DNA of 64,000 bases from a bacterium (GTDB taxonomy: Bacteria; Actinomycetota; Acidimicrobiia; Spongiisociales; ZC4RG35), in assembly GCA_028823995.1 (NCBI GenBank), contig JAPPFD010000030.1, positions 172,927 to 236,926 of the forward strand. The letters run 5' to 3'. The notes under the pieces were generated by a model that did no database searches, was not told the DNA's origin, and saw only the letters and a list, made by a program, of their open reading frames with translations. Below, in pieces: positions 18,540 through 27,405 of the stretch. Both the position numbers and the translations under genes were made by a program. Every line of letters begins with the position of its first letter. The first letter of the stretch is position 1.

Positions 18540-18788
18540 ATGAGAACGCAAATCGCCCTTAGCCCGGAGCAGCATGCCCGAGTGAGACGGAAGGCGACCG
18601 AACTCGGGATCAGCATGGCGGAATACATCCGGCGTCTGGTCGATCAAGACTTCGCCACAGCCCGAACTCATGCAGACCTGACTTCGATCATCGGACTGTT
18701 CGACTCAGGGAGCAGCGATATAGCCAACGAAGGCACCCAGGCCACTCGCGCCGCCATTGCTGAGCGGGCGGCTCGCAAGAAGATCTAG
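18540..18788 (+). CDS. Ribbon-helix-helix antitoxin (VapB-like)
   Basis: An 82-residue small DNA-binding protein. Residues 1-45 fit a ribbon-helix-helix fold: strand RTQIALS, helix PEQHARVRRKATELG, helix SMAEYIRRLVDQD. The acidic and Ala-rich tail should bind and block the toxin. The stop lies 4 nt before the PIN-domain gene, as in type II modules where the complex represses its own promoter. It probably has a leaderless transcript. Confidence 0.8.
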   Translation: MRTQIALSPEQHARVRRKATELGISMAEYIRRLVDQDFATARTHADLTSIIGLFDSGSSDIANEGTQATRAAIAERAARKKI

Positions 18789-18792
18789 GGAA

Positions 18793-19209
18793 GTGTCTAT
18801 CTTCGTCGACTCATCGGCTTGGTATGCGGTTGCTGACGCTGGTGATGCCAGCCATGAACGGGCGGTGGCCTTACTGGACCAGTTCTCGGGTGATCTGGTT
18901 ACGAGTGATCATGTGCTGATTGAAACATGGTTTCTGGCTTCGGGTAGAGAAAGCTCTGCGGCTGGCGACCGGTTAGTCGAAAGGATCCGCAAAGGCCTTG
19001 CTCGAGTCGAGCCGGCAGGACTTGCAGATCTCGAGGTGGCCGCCGAGATTGGTCGGGCTTTTCCCGATCAGGACTTCTCCATAGTGGATAGAACGAGTTG
19101 GTCGATCATGGAGCGCCTCGGCATCCACCGGGCGGTCGCCTTCGATGTCGACTTCTTCATTTACCGATTCGGCCCCGACAGACGGCAAGCCTTCACGGTT
19201 TACACCTAG
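18793..19209 (+). CDS. PIN-domain ribonuclease toxin (VapC-like)
   Basis: A 138-residue PIN-domain protein, probably an RNase toxin. Acidic metal ligands appear in order: Asp in FVDSSAW (residue 5), Glu in LIETWFL (near residue 43), Asp in FSIVDRTSW (near residue 98) and Asp in AFDVDF (near residue 116). GTG 18793 follows the antitoxin stop after 4 nt and is preceded by a CTAGGGA-type ribosome site. Targets of VapC toxins are usually tRNAs or rRNA loops, but this one's target is unknown. Confidence 0.82.
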   Translation: MSIFVDSSAWYAVADAGDASHERAVALLDQFSGDLVTSDHVLIETWFLASGRESSAAGDRLVERIRKGLARVEPAGLADLEVAAEIGRAFPDQDFSIVDRTSWSIMERLGIHRAVAFDVDFFIYRFGPDRRQAFTVYT

Positions 19210-19254
19210 CAGTGCAGTTTGGGATCGATCTCCAGGCGCAGGCAGATCCCAAGG

Positions 19255-19857
19255 TCAGGGGCGGGGACCGAAGACCGGACCCACGGTTCGGTCTCTCTTG
19301 ACCTCCCAGATCCCGGGTTGGGCCGCCAGAGCCGCGAAGCTGTCGAAGAGAGTCAAGGCTGCCTCTCCGGTTGGGGCCGGGGAGATTACCGGGCCGAAGT
19401 ACCCGTACCGGCCGTCGAACACGATGGCAGGCACGCCAATGTCGTTACCCAACAGACCCAGCACCTCCGACATGGAGTCCTCGATGGCCTCATCCCAGCG
19501 GGGATCATCGGCGGCGGAAGCCCAATCCGGAGGGCGCCCGATCGCCCGCAGGCTGGCTCCGAAGTCGGGGAACTCCTCGTGATCATGATGGAAACGGGCA
19601 CCGAGTTCGGTGTAGAAGTCGCCCACGAACTCCTCTCCCTCGCTTCTGCGGGCAGCTTCGACGATCCGCAGCGCTCCCCGCCCCCAGTCGGAGACTGTCC
19701 AGTAGTCCTCGGGCCGGTCGAGGCCCTGGTTCTTGATGTACAGGCTGAAGGTCCGCCAGGTTATCTCCACCGGCCGGTGGGGCTCCACCTCAGTCAGCCA
19801 ACGACTGGTGATCCAGCACCACGGACAAACAGGGTCGAAGTAGAAATCGATCTTCAT
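19255..19857 (-). CDS. DsbA/FrnE-fold protein, Rv2466c-like
   Basis: A 200-residue thioredoxin-fold protein with the active site CPWC in DFYFDPVCPWCWITSRWL at its N-terminus and an inserted helical domain. This matches the mycothiol-dependent nitroreductase/oxidoreductase family typified by Rv2466c rather than periplasmic DsbA: there is no signal peptide, so it should be cytosolic. The cis-Pro region is GVPAIVFDG near residue 148. The start is unsure: ATG 19857 gives the compact family start MKIDFYF, and ATG 19884 adds nine residues. Neither has a clear ribosome site. Confidence 0.8.
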   Translation of the reverse strand: MKIDFYFDPVCPWCWITSRWLTEVEPHRPVEITWRTFSLYIKNQGLDRPEDYWTVSDWGRGALRIVEAARRSEGEEFVGDFYTELGARFHHDHEEFPDFGASLRAIGRPPDWASAADDPRWDEAIEDSMSEVLGLLGNDIGVPAIVFDGRYGYFGPVISPAPTGEAALTLFDSFAALAAQPGIWEVKRDRTVGPVFGPRP

Positions 19858-19944
19858 ACCCGGAGAGAATAGGAGGGTGTGCATGTAGGCGTGGGGGTGG
19901 GATTAGAGGTCGCGAAAAGAAGAGATCAGATTGTCGCCGGTTAA

Positions 19945-20215
19945 GGTTGACTCCTGTCACAGGCCCGATGCACATTGACTATGTCGAACACCTCCCGGTC
20001 CGTTCCGACGTCGTCCGGACCGCACAAGTGAGCGCCCCTTGGCGCCCAGGAGGTCATATCTCTTCCGAACGCGGTCCCCTGGTCGGGATTGGCAAAGCGC
20101 GTTCGGACCTGCGGTGGTGGCGGCGGGGGATGGGCCCGATGGGTGATAAGAACCGGGCCGTTCTTCGCGAGACAGGGAGATCGATTCGCGGTTACTGCGT
20201 GGAACCGGCGAGGCC
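19945..20215 (+). repeat. Dispersed intergenic element, copy A (possible structured RNA)
   Basis: This 271 nt stretch fills most of the gene-free interval 19858-20230 and is closely similar, nearly end to end, to copy B at 23621-23885. A diverged copy C lies at 56096-56340. It begins with TTGACT (19947-19952), an 18 nt spacer and CACATT (19971-19976). Hairpins are P1 CGGTCCG/CGGACCG (19996-20002 with 20016-20022), P2 GCGCC/GGCGC (20032-20036 with 20041-20045) and P3 CCGAACGCG/CGCGTTCGG (20065-20073 with 20098-20106). Reading frames shift between copies, so it is probably not coding. Its 3' end lies 15 nt before the stop of the convergent glycosylase gene. Confidence 0.75.
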
Positions 20216-20230
20216 TTCCTCGCCAGCCCT

Positions 20231-20809
20231 CTAACCCTTCTTCTTGGCCTGGGCGGCCTTCTTCATCTCCCGCTTCATTGCCCGCAATTCGGCGACATCC
20301 TCCCAGCGAGCGACGTCGGCGATGGAAGGCCGCTGGGCGGCCTCCTCTTCCCAGCCGGGTGGTTGGACCCCCATGCGCTTGCCCAAAATGCCCACGAACA
20401 CCCGCGACTTCATCTCCCCGTACCCGGGCAGGCTCTTCAGCCGCTTGTACAACTCCTTGCCGTCCCCAGCTTCGTTCCAGAGACGCTCTGCCGCGCCGCC
20501 ATATTCCTCGACCAGGGTCTGGCACAGGGCCTGGGTGCGTTTGGCCATGGACGCCGGGTAGCGATGAATGGCGGGAGGTCCTCGGAAAATGGTGGCGAAC
20601 TCCTCCGGATCCCAATCGGCGATCTCACCTGCGTCCAGTGGTCCGCCCAGCCTCTCCTGGAGCAGGTATGGACCGAAAAACGCTCGCTCCATGGGAAACT
20701 GCTGGTCGAGCAGCATCCCGATTAGAAGCGCCAGACTGTCATCTGCCAGCAGGCGGTCGGCGTCGGGATTGTTGGTCCAGGGAAGGGATTCGGGAGGGTT
20801 GACAGTCAT
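20231..20809 (-). CDS. HhH-GPD-type base excision repair protein
   Basis: A 192-residue helical DNA glycosylase-like protein of the HhH-GPD group common in actinobacteria. It lacks the C-terminal four-Cys iron-sulfur loop of Nth/MutY. The helix-hairpin-helix is [24 protein letters not shown] near residues 123-146. The early [16 protein letters not shown] block is where classical members bind DNA. The Lys-rich tail (AQAKKKG) may add DNA affinity. The catalytic Asp typical of glycosylases is not obvious, so substrate and activity are uncertain. It ends next to repeat copy A. Confidence 0.78.
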   Translation of the reverse strand: MTVNPPESLPWTNNPDADRLLADDSLALLIGMLLDQQFPMERAFFGPYLLQERLGGPLDAGEIADWDPEEFATIFRGPPAIHRYPASMAKRTQALCQTLVEEYGGAAERLWNEAGDGKELYKRLKSLPGYGEMKSRVFVGILGKRMGVQPPGWEEEAAQRPSIADVARWEDVAELRAMKREMKKAAQAKKKG

Positions 20810-20884
20810 CTGTCTACCTGCAATATCGGGTTATCTAATATCAGCCACAATCGAAAGGAAACCGAGCAGAAACGAGGATCGACG

Positions 20885-22243
20885 ATGGCTCAAAGGAAGT
20901 TTACTCTCGCCGAGTCCCAGATACCCACCAGTTGGTACAACATCATTCCTGACTTGCCGGCCCCGCCCCCTCCGGTGCTTCACCCCGGAACGCATCAGCC
21001 GGTGGGCCCCGACGACCTGGCGCCTCTCTTCCCCATGGCGCTCATCCTCCAGGAAGTGTCGGGTGACTCCCGGATCGACATCCCAGGAGAGATCATCGAC
21101 GTCTATCGAATGTGGAGGCCTACTCCCCTGTATCGCGCCACCGGCCTGGAAAAGGCGCTCGACACGCCGGCTCGCATCTATTACAAGTACGAGGGAGGGA
21201 GCCCGGCCGGTTCCCACAAGCCCAACACGGCGGTGGCCCAAGCCTTCTACAACGCCCAGGAAGGCGTCAAGAAGCTGACCACCGAGACCGGCGCCGGGCA
21301 GTGGGGCTCCGCCCTCGCCCTGGCCTGCGCCATCTTCGGAATGGACTGTGAAGTCTGGCAGGTCCGGGCCTCCTTCGACCAGAAGCCCTACCGCAAATCG
21401 ATGATGGAGGTGTGGGGCGCCACCGTGCATCCCTCGCCATCCGACGTGACCAATGCAGGGCGTACCGTCCTCGATTCCGATCCTGATTCGCCGGGGAGCC
21501 TGGGGATCGCCATCTCGGAGGCTGTCGAGGTGGCCGCCACCAATCCGGAGGCCAAGTACTCGCTGGGGAGCGTCCTCAATCATGTCCTCCTGCACCAGAC
21601 GGTCATCGGCGAGGAGGCCCTCGACCAGATGGCCATGGCCGGGGACACCCCCGATGTGATAGTCGGCTGCACCGGAGGCGGCTCCAACTTCTCGGGGTTG
21701 ATGTTCCCCTTCCTGCGGGAGAAGCTGGCCGGGAGGATCGATCCGGTCATCAGGGCCTCGGAGCCTGCCTCCTGTCCGTCCTTCACCAAGGGCGAGTACC
21801 GGTACGACTTCGGGGACACCATCGGGATGACTCCGCTCATCAAGATGCACACTCTCGGCCACTCCTTCATACCCGACCCGATCCATGCCGGGGGCTTGCG
21901 CTATCACGGCATGTCTCCTCTCCTCTCCCACATCTATGACCTGGGGCTGATAGAGGCGGAGGCCATCGGACAGAACGAGTGCTTCGCTGCCGGCGTCCAG
22001 TTCGCTCGCACCGAGGGCATCGTCCCCGCTCCCGAACCCACCCACGCATTGGCTTCGGCCATCCGGGTGGCCAACGAGTGCCGGGAGAGCGGCGAGGAGA
22101 AGGTGATCCTCACTGCCATGTGCGGACATGGCGCCTTCGATATGGCCGCCTACGACAACTACCTGGCCGGCGGCCTGACCGACTACGAGTATCCGGACGA
22201 GAAGGTGGCCGAGGCCATGCAGCGGATCCCGGTGGTGGGCTGA
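20885..22243 (+). CDS. trpB2: TrpB-like pyridoxal-phosphate enzyme (TrpB2)
   Basis: A 452-residue fold-type II PLP enzyme of the TrpB2 class, longer than TrpB1 (about 400) at the N-terminus. The PLP lysine is in GSHKPNTA near residue 110. The phosphate-binding Gly loop is GCTGGGSNF near residue 260. The [11 protein letters not shown] block near residue 138 is the TrpB substrate loop. TrpB2 makes Trp from indole and Ser, often as a salvage or stand-alone enzyme; no trpA is adjacent. It is followed by a clear hairpin terminator. Confidence 0.93.
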   Translation: MAQRKFTLAESQIPTSWYNIIPDLPAPPPPVLHPGTHQPVGPDDLAPLFPMALILQEVSGDSRIDIPGEIIDVYRMWRPTPLYRATGLEKALDTPARIYYKYEGGSPAGSHKPNTAVAQAFYNAQEGVKKLTTETGAGQWGSALALACAIFGMDCEVWQVRASFDQKPYRKSMMEVWGATVHPSPSDVTNAGRTVLDSDPDSPGSLGIAISEAVEVAATNPEAKYSLGSVLNHVLLHQTVIGEEALDQMAMAGDTPDVIVGCTGGGSNFSGLMFPFLREKLAGRIDPVIRASEPASCPSFTKGEYRYDFGDTIGMTPLIKMHTLGHSFIPDPIHAGGLRYHGMSPLLSHIYDLGLIEAEAIGQNECFAAGVQFARTEGIVPAPEPTHALASAIRVANECRESGEEKVILTAMCGHGAFDMAAYDNYLAGGLTDYEYPDEKVAEAMQRIPVVG

Positions 22244-22266
22244 GAGGCCCCAACTCGAAACAACGC

Positions 22267-22297
22267 GGTTGTCCCGGCTGGAGCGGCCGGGACAACC
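22267..22297 (+). terminator. Hairpin terminator after trpB2
   Basis: A perfect 12-bp GC-rich stem (22267-22278 with 22286-22297, 7 nt loop) starts 24 nt after the trpB2 stop. It lacks a strong T tract, so termination could be factor-assisted. Confidence 0.75.
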
Positions 22298-22353
22298 CTG
22301 CTCCCCATCCCGGCAGCTATCCGCCTTCCATCTGTCCATAGACTGGCGTTGCC

Positions 22354-23535
22354 ATGGTGAGCAGGCGGATCGGCGTCGAGGAGAGACGGGCGCGGCTGGC
22401 TTCCCGTCACCATCTTCACCCCGATCATCGGGCGTCGTCGCCGGTTGAGGCCGCCCGCCACCAGGTGGGGCTACACACAAGCGATCCCGCCACCCCCTTC
22501 CTCTCCGCCTGGGCGAGGGTGGACAATCTGGCTCTCAGCGACATGGAAGCCTGCCTATACGACGATCCTTCCCTGTTCCGCATCCTCGGAATGCGCCGCA
22601 CCCTCTTCGCCGTCCCCTCCGACCTGGTCCCCTTGCTCCATCATGGATGCGCCCTCCCCCTGGCAGCCCCGGAGAGACGCCGGTTGGCTGGGTACCTGGA
22701 GGCCGAAGGGGTCACGGATGACGGACACGGCTGGATCGGAGAAGTGGGGCACGCCACCGTGGAGGCGATCATGAACCGTGGTGAGGCTCTGGCCACCGAA
22801 CTGCGGGCGGATGTGCCCGAACTCAAGGAGACCCTCACCTTCGGCAGGGGTAAGAAGTGGGGGGGAAAAGTCGGCGTCTCCACCCGGGTGCTCTTTCTCC
22901 TGGCCACCGAAGGGCGCATCCTCCGGGGCCGGCCGCGGGGAACGTGGCGCAGCGGTCAATACCGTTGGACCACCATGGAGCGGGTGTTGCCGGCCGGCGT
23001 TCCCGAAATCGACCCGGCGGTTGCCCGAATGAGGCTCGTCGAACGGTGGCTGCGCGCCTACGGACCGGGGACCGAGGCCGACCTGAGGTGGTGGACGGGC
23101 TGGACCCTGCGGGATCTGAGACCAGCGCTCGGCGCCCTGGACCTGGCCGAGGTCGAGGTAGACACCGGCCCGGCATGGGTGATGGCGGACGACCTCGACC
23201 CCGTTCCCTCCCCCGGTCGGTGGGCAGCGCTTCTGCCAGGCCTCGATTCCACCGTGATGGGATGGCGCGAGCGCCACTGGTACCTCGGCGACCGCTGGGA
23301 TGGGCTGTTCGACAGAAACGGCAACGCAGGGCCAACCGTGTGGTGGTGCGGCCGGGTGGTGGGGGGCTGGGGCCAGAGACCCGACGGGAGCGTCGTCCAC
23401 CGCTTGACCGAGGACATCGGCGCCGACGGCAAGACGGCCGTGGCCCGGCGCGCCCAAGCCCTGGAGGTCTGGCTGTCCGGAGTCCGGGTGACACCCCGTT
23501 TCCCGACTCCTCTCTTTCGGGAGCTTTCCCGCTAA
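22354..23535 (+). CDS. Winged-helix DNA-binding / AlkZ-like (HTH_42) protein
   Basis: A 393-residue protein of the HTH_42 (formerly DUF1006) family, built from several winged-helix units. The founding enzymes AlkZ and YcaQ are DNA glycosylases that unhook bulky or crosslinked purine adducts. Recognisable blocks are GLHTSDPATPFLSAWARV near residue 39, LRILGMRRTLFAVP, and a late WRERHWYLGDRWDGLFDRNGNAGPTVWWCGRVVGGW segment. The catalytic QxQ/QxD motif of AlkZ reads QVGLHTSD here and is not certain. It may act in repair with the glycosylase-like gene at 20231. Confidence 0.78.
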   Translation: MVSRRIGVEERRARLASRHHLHPDHRASSPVEAARHQVGLHTSDPATPFLSAWARVDNLALSDMEACLYDDPSLFRILGMRRTLFAVPSDLVPLLHHGCALPLAAPERRRLAGYLEAEGVTDDGHGWIGEVGHATVEAIMNRGEALATELRADVPELKETLTFGRGKKWGGKVGVSTRVLFLLATEGRILRGRPRGTWRSGQYRWTTMERVLPAGVPEIDPAVARMRLVERWLRAYGPGTEADLRWWTGWTLRDLRPALGALDLAEVEVDTGPAWVMADDLDPVPSPGRWAALLPGLDSTVMGWRERHWYLGDRWDGLFDRNGNAGPTVWWCGRVVGGWGQRPDGSVVHRLTEDIGADGKTAVARRAQALEVWLSGVRVTPRFPTPLFRELSR

Positions 23536-23620
23536 CCAGGGAGAAGGGAGTTCGTGACTCTAAGGGGGAATGCGGGTTGCAAGGCAGTCGCGAAACAAAA
23601 GCACAAAAAGTGCCGACAAG

Positions 23621-23885
23621 GGTTGACTCCTGTCACAAGCCCGATGCATATTGTTGGGGTCGAACACCTCCCGGTCCGTCCCGACGTCGCTCGGACCGCA
23701 CCAATGAGCGCCCCTGGCGCGCAGGAGGTCATATCTTCCCGAACCCGTCCCCGGCTGGGGCCGGCGGACCGCGTTCGGACCTGTGGTGGTGGCGGCGGGG
23801 GATGGGCCCGACGGGCGAGGAGAACCGGCCCGATTTTCGCGACTTATGAGGCTATTTCACCGTTGTGCGTGGAACCGGGAAGGCC
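23621..23885 (+). repeat. Dispersed intergenic element, copy B (possible structured RNA)
   Basis: This second copy of the element at 19945-20215 occupies most of the interval 23536-23900. It has TTGACT (23623-23628), an 18 nt spacer and CATATT (23647-23652). Hairpins are P1 CGGTCCG/CGGACCG (23672-23678 with 23692-23698), P2 GCGCC/GGCGC (23708-23712 with 23716-23720) and P3 CCGAAC/GTTCGG (23739-23744 with 23773-23778), with an inner CCCC/GGGG where copy A has TCCC/GGGA. The 3' end lies 15 nt before the stop of the convergent DUF169 gene, the same geometry as copy A. Confidence 0.75.
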
Positions 23886-23900
23886 TACTCCCTCAACCCG

Positions 23901-24623
23901 TCAGAAGCGGGCGGCGTCGGCTTGGGCGTAGCCGACCACCTGTTTGTCGGCGCCCACCACACCTTCCAGGTTGGCAACTATCTCCGCCAGTTGTCCGGGC
24001 GGAATGGCACAAGTCAGCTCGTCGTCGCCCATTCCGGTGCGGGCCCGCGACAGCGCGCATCCCATCGACAGCGCCACCTTGCCCTGATCGATGGCGATGG
24101 GAAGGATCTGGCACTGGGGCTTTCCGCTGAGATGGATGGAGACCGCGTCGCCCAACTCCATGGCTTGATAGGGGCTCAGCCTGAGCAATACGACGTCGGG
24201 GTCGTGCGGGGTATCGGCGAGCGGTCCGTACACGATCGAAGAGGGCCGGCGGTCCAGGGCCGCAACCCCGGCAAAGGCCTCCATGGTCACCCAGCCGACT
24301 TCCAGCAGTGCTCCCACATCTTCCCGGTTCAGAATGTCTCCGGCCTCGACCAAGCCGTGGGTGTACTCGCCCACCGAGCAGTTGCCGTGATCGTCCGGGG
24401 TGGTGAAGAAGGTGCGGGTGTGGGCGTGCATCCAGAAGACGCAGGGAGCCGGAACCGCGCCTGATCTCCCATCCGGAGTGGGCTCTGACAACGGGCCTCC
24501 GAAGGGGGCTATCCCACTGTCTGCAGCGACCGGATCCTCCGAAAAGGTGATGGCGATGGGGGCGTGCTCCAATCCGAGCAGGTCGGTGAGCCGCAGAGAA
24601 AGATCTCTCCAGTCGGTTGTCAT
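23901..24623 (-). CDS. DUF169 domain protein
   Basis: A 240-residue soluble protein of the DUF169 family, whose function is unknown. It shows the family opening LTDLLGLEHAPIAITFSEDP, the Cys/His-rich segment CVFWMHAHTRTFFTTPDDHGNCSVGEYTHG (residues 61-90), a central PDVVLLRLSPYQAMEL and the late SMGCALSRARTGMGDDELTCAIP. The conserved Cys residues suggest metal or cofactor binding. It stands alone, divergent from the thiolase gene with about 258 nt between. Confidence 0.82.
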   Translation of the reverse strand: MTTDWRDLSLRLTDLLGLEHAPIAITFSEDPVAADSGIAPFGGPLSEPTPDGRSGAVPAPCVFWMHAHTRTFFTTPDDHGNCSVGEYTHGLVEAGDILNREDVGALLEVGWVTMEAFAGVAALDRRPSSIVYGPLADTPHDPDVVLLRLSPYQAMELGDAVSIHLSGKPQCQILPIAIDQGKVALSMGCALSRARTGMGDDELTCAIPPGQLAEIVANLEGVVGADKQVVGYAQADAARF

Positions 24624-24881
24624 TGTTTACTCCTTGAATCGAACGGGTGGCCCTCATGGTAAGCATACCCGTCCCCTACCTTGCCGGACCGGCCATCCTT
24701 TGCGAAGCCACGTCCGGGCGTCTACCGCCGCCGGAGCGGAAGCGTCGGGCTAGCTGTCCAGGCCTGGGATGATCCAGAACCGGTGGGACAGAAAACGCAG
24801 TGGCCCACAGGGGACACATCTGGGCACCCAACCACCCCACATGCCTATATATTCAACTACCACAACCAGGGAAGGTTTGCC

Positions 24882-26090
24882 ATGACCGAAGTCTTTGTCG
24901 TCGATGCCTGCCGGACACCCATGGGGCGAGTCGGAGGACAACTGGCGGGAGTTCGTCCCGATGACCTGGCGGCACACGTGATCGCCGCCCTGATGGACCG
25001 CAACCCGACCTTGGCCGGGGCAGACATCGAGGATGTGGTGTGGGGGGCGGTCAACCAGGCCGGGGAGGACAATCGAAACGTCGCCCGGATGGCAGGTCTC
25101 CTGGCGGGACTGGGGATCGAGACAGCCGGGCAAACCGTCAATCGCCTATGCGGATCGGGACTGCAGGCCATCATCACCGCTTCACAGTCTCTGGCTGCGG
25201 GGTGGGGGGACGTGATGATCGCGGGCGGTTCCGAATCGATGAGCCGCGCTCCCTTCGTGATCACCAAACCCGAACGGGCCTATGGGGTGGGTGCGCCGCA
25301 GATTGTCGACACGGTGCTGGGTTGGCGGCTGGTCAATCCTCGCATGCAGGCCATGTATTCGCCCATCAGCATGGGTGAGACGGCCGAAGAAGTCGCCTCC
25401 AAATACGGGGTCACCCGGTCCGACCAGGACCGGTTCGCCCTGACCAGCCACCGCCGAGCAATCGCCGCCCAGCAAGCCGGCAGGTTCGATGAGGAGATCG
25501 TCCCCATAGAAGCGCCGGTGTTGCCCAAGAAGAGGGCCTTTGTCACGATCGCTTCGGACCAGGGGCCACGATCTAATACCTCGATGGAGGCCCTGGCGAA
25601 ACTCCCTGCGGTGTTCCGAGAGGGAGGGACCGTGACCGCGGGCAACTCCTCACCGTTGAACGACGGGGCTGCCGGGGTGATTCTGGCCACCGCCGCCGGG
25701 TTGGAGAAAGCGGGCTTGACCCCCATGGCTCGCCTGGTCTCCGCCGGGGTTGCCGGAGTACACCCGGACCTGATGGGAATCGGGCCGGTCCCCGCCTCAG
25801 AGAAGGCTCTAGCCCGGGCCGGTCTGGGGGCGGGCGACGTCGACCTGGTGGAGTTGAACGAGGCCTTCGCCGCCCAAGCGGTGGCTTGCCGGAATGAACT
25901 GGGCATAGACCAGGAGGTCCTCAACGTGAACGGGGGCGCCATCGCCCTCGGCCATCCCCTGGGGTGTTCGGGAGCCCGCATCCTCACCACTCTGGTGCAT
26001 GAACTCCGCAAGCGCGAGGGCCGCTACGGGCTGGCCACCATGTGTATCGGCGTCGGACAGGGGATCTCCTTGGTCGTGGAAAGAGTGTGA
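24882..26090 (+). CDS. Thiolase (acetyl-CoA C-acyltransferase)
   Basis: A 402-residue thiolase. The nucleophilic Cys is in NRLCGSGLQAI near residue 90, GGAIALGHPLGCSGARI holds the active-site His near residue 354, and MCIGVGQG holds the second Cys near residue 388. The catalytic triad is complete, fitting degradative FadA-type chemistry (3-ketoacyl-CoA + CoA to acyl-CoA + acetyl-CoA), although a biosynthetic role cannot be excluded. It starts at ATG 24882 behind AGGGAAGG. It precedes a FabG-like pair, so a fatty acyl or polyhydroxyalkanoate context is plausible. Confidence 0.92.
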   Translation: MTEVFVVDACRTPMGRVGGQLAGVRPDDLAAHVIAALMDRNPTLAGADIEDVVWGAVNQAGEDNRNVARMAGLLAGLGIETAGQTVNRLCGSGLQAIITASQSLAAGWGDVMIAGGSESMSRAPFVITKPERAYGVGAPQIVDTVLGWRLVNPRMQAMYSPISMGETAEEVASKYGVTRSDQDRFALTSHRRAIAAQQAGRFDEEIVPIEAPVLPKKRAFVTIASDQGPRSNTSMEALAKLPAVFREGGTVTAGNSSPLNDGAAGVILATAAGLEKAGLTPMARLVSAGVAGVHPDLMGIGPVPASEKALARAGLGAGDVDLVELNEAFAAQAVACRNELGIDQEVLNVNGGAIALGHPLGCSGARILTTLVHELRKREGRYGLATMCIGVGQGISLVVERV

Positions 26091-26152
26091 CAAGAGGCCG
26101 ACCGCGGTGATCGAAGTCCAAGGGTCGTCCGCCGTTAGGCTACGGAGGCGTC

Positions 26153-26608
26153 TTGCGTAGCTATTTGAGAGTTCCACCGGGGTGGGGGGAGAGCTTGGCT
26201 CGAGCCGGTGTGGAGCCGGGAACCACTTCCGACGGTCTGGTTTTCTGGACCGACCAGGCCCTCGGGGACGAGTGGGAGGATGTGTCGGACGAGTTGACCG
26301 AGGCGTTCGCTCTTTCCCGGGAGGCGGTCCGGGCGGGAGCGCCGGTCGTATATGTGATCGGGAGCCCCGATCTCCTCGGAAAACGGGGGGCGGGCAAGGC
26401 AATGGTGGCCACCGGTCTCCTATCGGCTGCCCGCGACCTGGCCCAGGAGACCGCCAAGGCGGGAATCCCGGCCAATGTCCTCGCCATCGTCGAGGACGCC
26501 GATCCGGAGATGGTCGCAAACTGGATAGCCCGTCTATTGGACAACCCCGGCACCACCGGCGAGTTGGTCCGTCTCGGCGCGATCCATCTGGGGAAGGCCC
26601 TCCCGTGA
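26153..26608 (+). CDS. FabG4-type N-terminal Rossmann-like domain, separate gene
   Basis: A 151-residue protein without catalytic SDR motifs. Its layout (GLVFWTDQALG..., APVVYVIGSPDLLGKRGAGKAMVATGLLSAARDLAQETAKAG..., then GAIHLGKALP) resembles the flavodoxin-like N-terminal half of mycobacterial high-molecular-weight FabG4. In FabG4 that half is fused to a catalytic SDR; here the SDR is the next gene, joined by a GTGA overlap at 26605-26608. The protein is probably a structural partner of that reductase. The homology call is by eye. Confidence 0.6.
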   Translation: MRSYLRVPPGWGESLARAGVEPGTTSDGLVFWTDQALGDEWEDVSDELTEAFALSREAVRAGAPVVYVIGSPDLLGKRGAGKAMVATGLLSAARDLAQETAKAGIPANVLAIVEDADPEMVANWIARLLDNPGTTGELVRLGAIHLGKALP

Positions 26609-27324
26609 CCAGGCCCACTGCGGTGATCACCGGCGCCGGACGGGGGATAGGCCTGGCCACCGCCCTCCGGTTCGTCGAGGAGGGATTCCACGTCCTGATG
26701 GCCGATCTCGATCCGGCCGTGATCGAGACAGCCGCAACCCTGAACGGCGGCCGGCATACCAGGGGGATCGTGGCAGACGTCGCCACCGCACAAGGACGGC
26801 GGGCCATCGTGAGTGCAATGGAGGAGCGGGGAGGCGCGCTGGCCGCGCTGGTCAACAACGCCGGGATCGTCCGGGACGTCCGGCTGGTGAACATGACGGA
26901 CGATGAATTCGCGGTGGTGGTCGGGGTGAACCTGGGCGGCGCCTACCAACTAACCCGGCAGTTGGTCCCTTTCCTGGGAGAGGGATCGGCGGTCGTGAGC
27001 ATCTCGTCGCGGGCCTACCTGGGAAGCTTCGGTCAGTTCAACTACACCATGTCCAAGGGCGGGTTGATCGGGATGACCAGGGCCTTGGCACGCCAACTGG
27101 CGCCGCAGAAGATCCGGGTCAACATCGTGGCCCCCGGATTCACCGAATCCATCCTGAGCCGCTCAATGCGTCCCGAACTGAGAGAGAGGCTGGTCAACAC
27201 CGCCGTCCTGCGAAGGGCCGCCGAGCCGGAGGAGATCGCCGATCTGATCTCATTCCTGTGTTCGGACAAATCACTGTTCATCACCGGACAAGTGATGCTC
27301 ATCGACGGCGGCCGCAGCCTCTGA
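26605..27324 (+). CDS. SDR / 3-oxoacyl-ACP(CoA) reductase-like (FabG-like)
   Basis: A 239-residue SDR with ITGAGRGIGLATAL at the N-terminus, LVNNAGIVRD near residue 86, catalytic YTMSKGG near residue 150 and the closing GQVMLIDGGRSL. All classical catalytic residues are present. GTG 26605 overlaps the stop of the FabG4-like N-domain gene. With the thiolase upstream the likely substrate is a 3-oxoacyl thioester, but that is inferred from neighbours. Confidence 0.88.
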   Translation: MTRPTAVITGAGRGIGLATALRFVEEGFHVLMADLDPAVIETAATLNGGRHTRGIVADVATAQGRRAIVSAMEERGGALAALVNNAGIVRDVRLVNMTDDEFAVVVGVNLGGAYQLTRQLVPFLGEGSAVVSISSRAYLGSFGQFNYTMSKGGLIGMTRALARQLAPQKIRVNIVAPGFTESILSRSMRPELRERLVNTAVLRRAAEPEEIADLISFLCSDKSLFITGQVMLIDGGRSL

Positions 27325-27371
27325 GTTGCAACAAACCTGCCATCGCATCTTCACCCTGAGCAATAATATAT

Positions 27372-27402
27372 CTAACACATCGACTTTGATATATACTGTT
27401 AG
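27372..27402 (+). promoter_or_regulatory. vapBC promoter/operator region
   Basis: This AT-rich patch in otherwise GC-rich DNA holds an inverted repeat, CTAACA (27372-27377) with TGTTAG (27397-27402). A TATACT -10 box (27392-27397) sits 8 nt before the antitoxin ATG. The arrangement fits autoregulation by the VapBC complex and a leaderless transcript. Confidence 0.5.
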
Positions 27403-27405
27403 GCC

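Noticed and set aside
19941..20615. Coding interpretation of repeat copy A on the minus strand
   Set aside because: The frame does not persist in copy B because of an indel, and copy C shows no protein similarity.
20831..22480. 549-codon open frame opposite trpB2
   Set aside because: Antisense shadow with no recognisable domain, crossing the trpB2 terminator.
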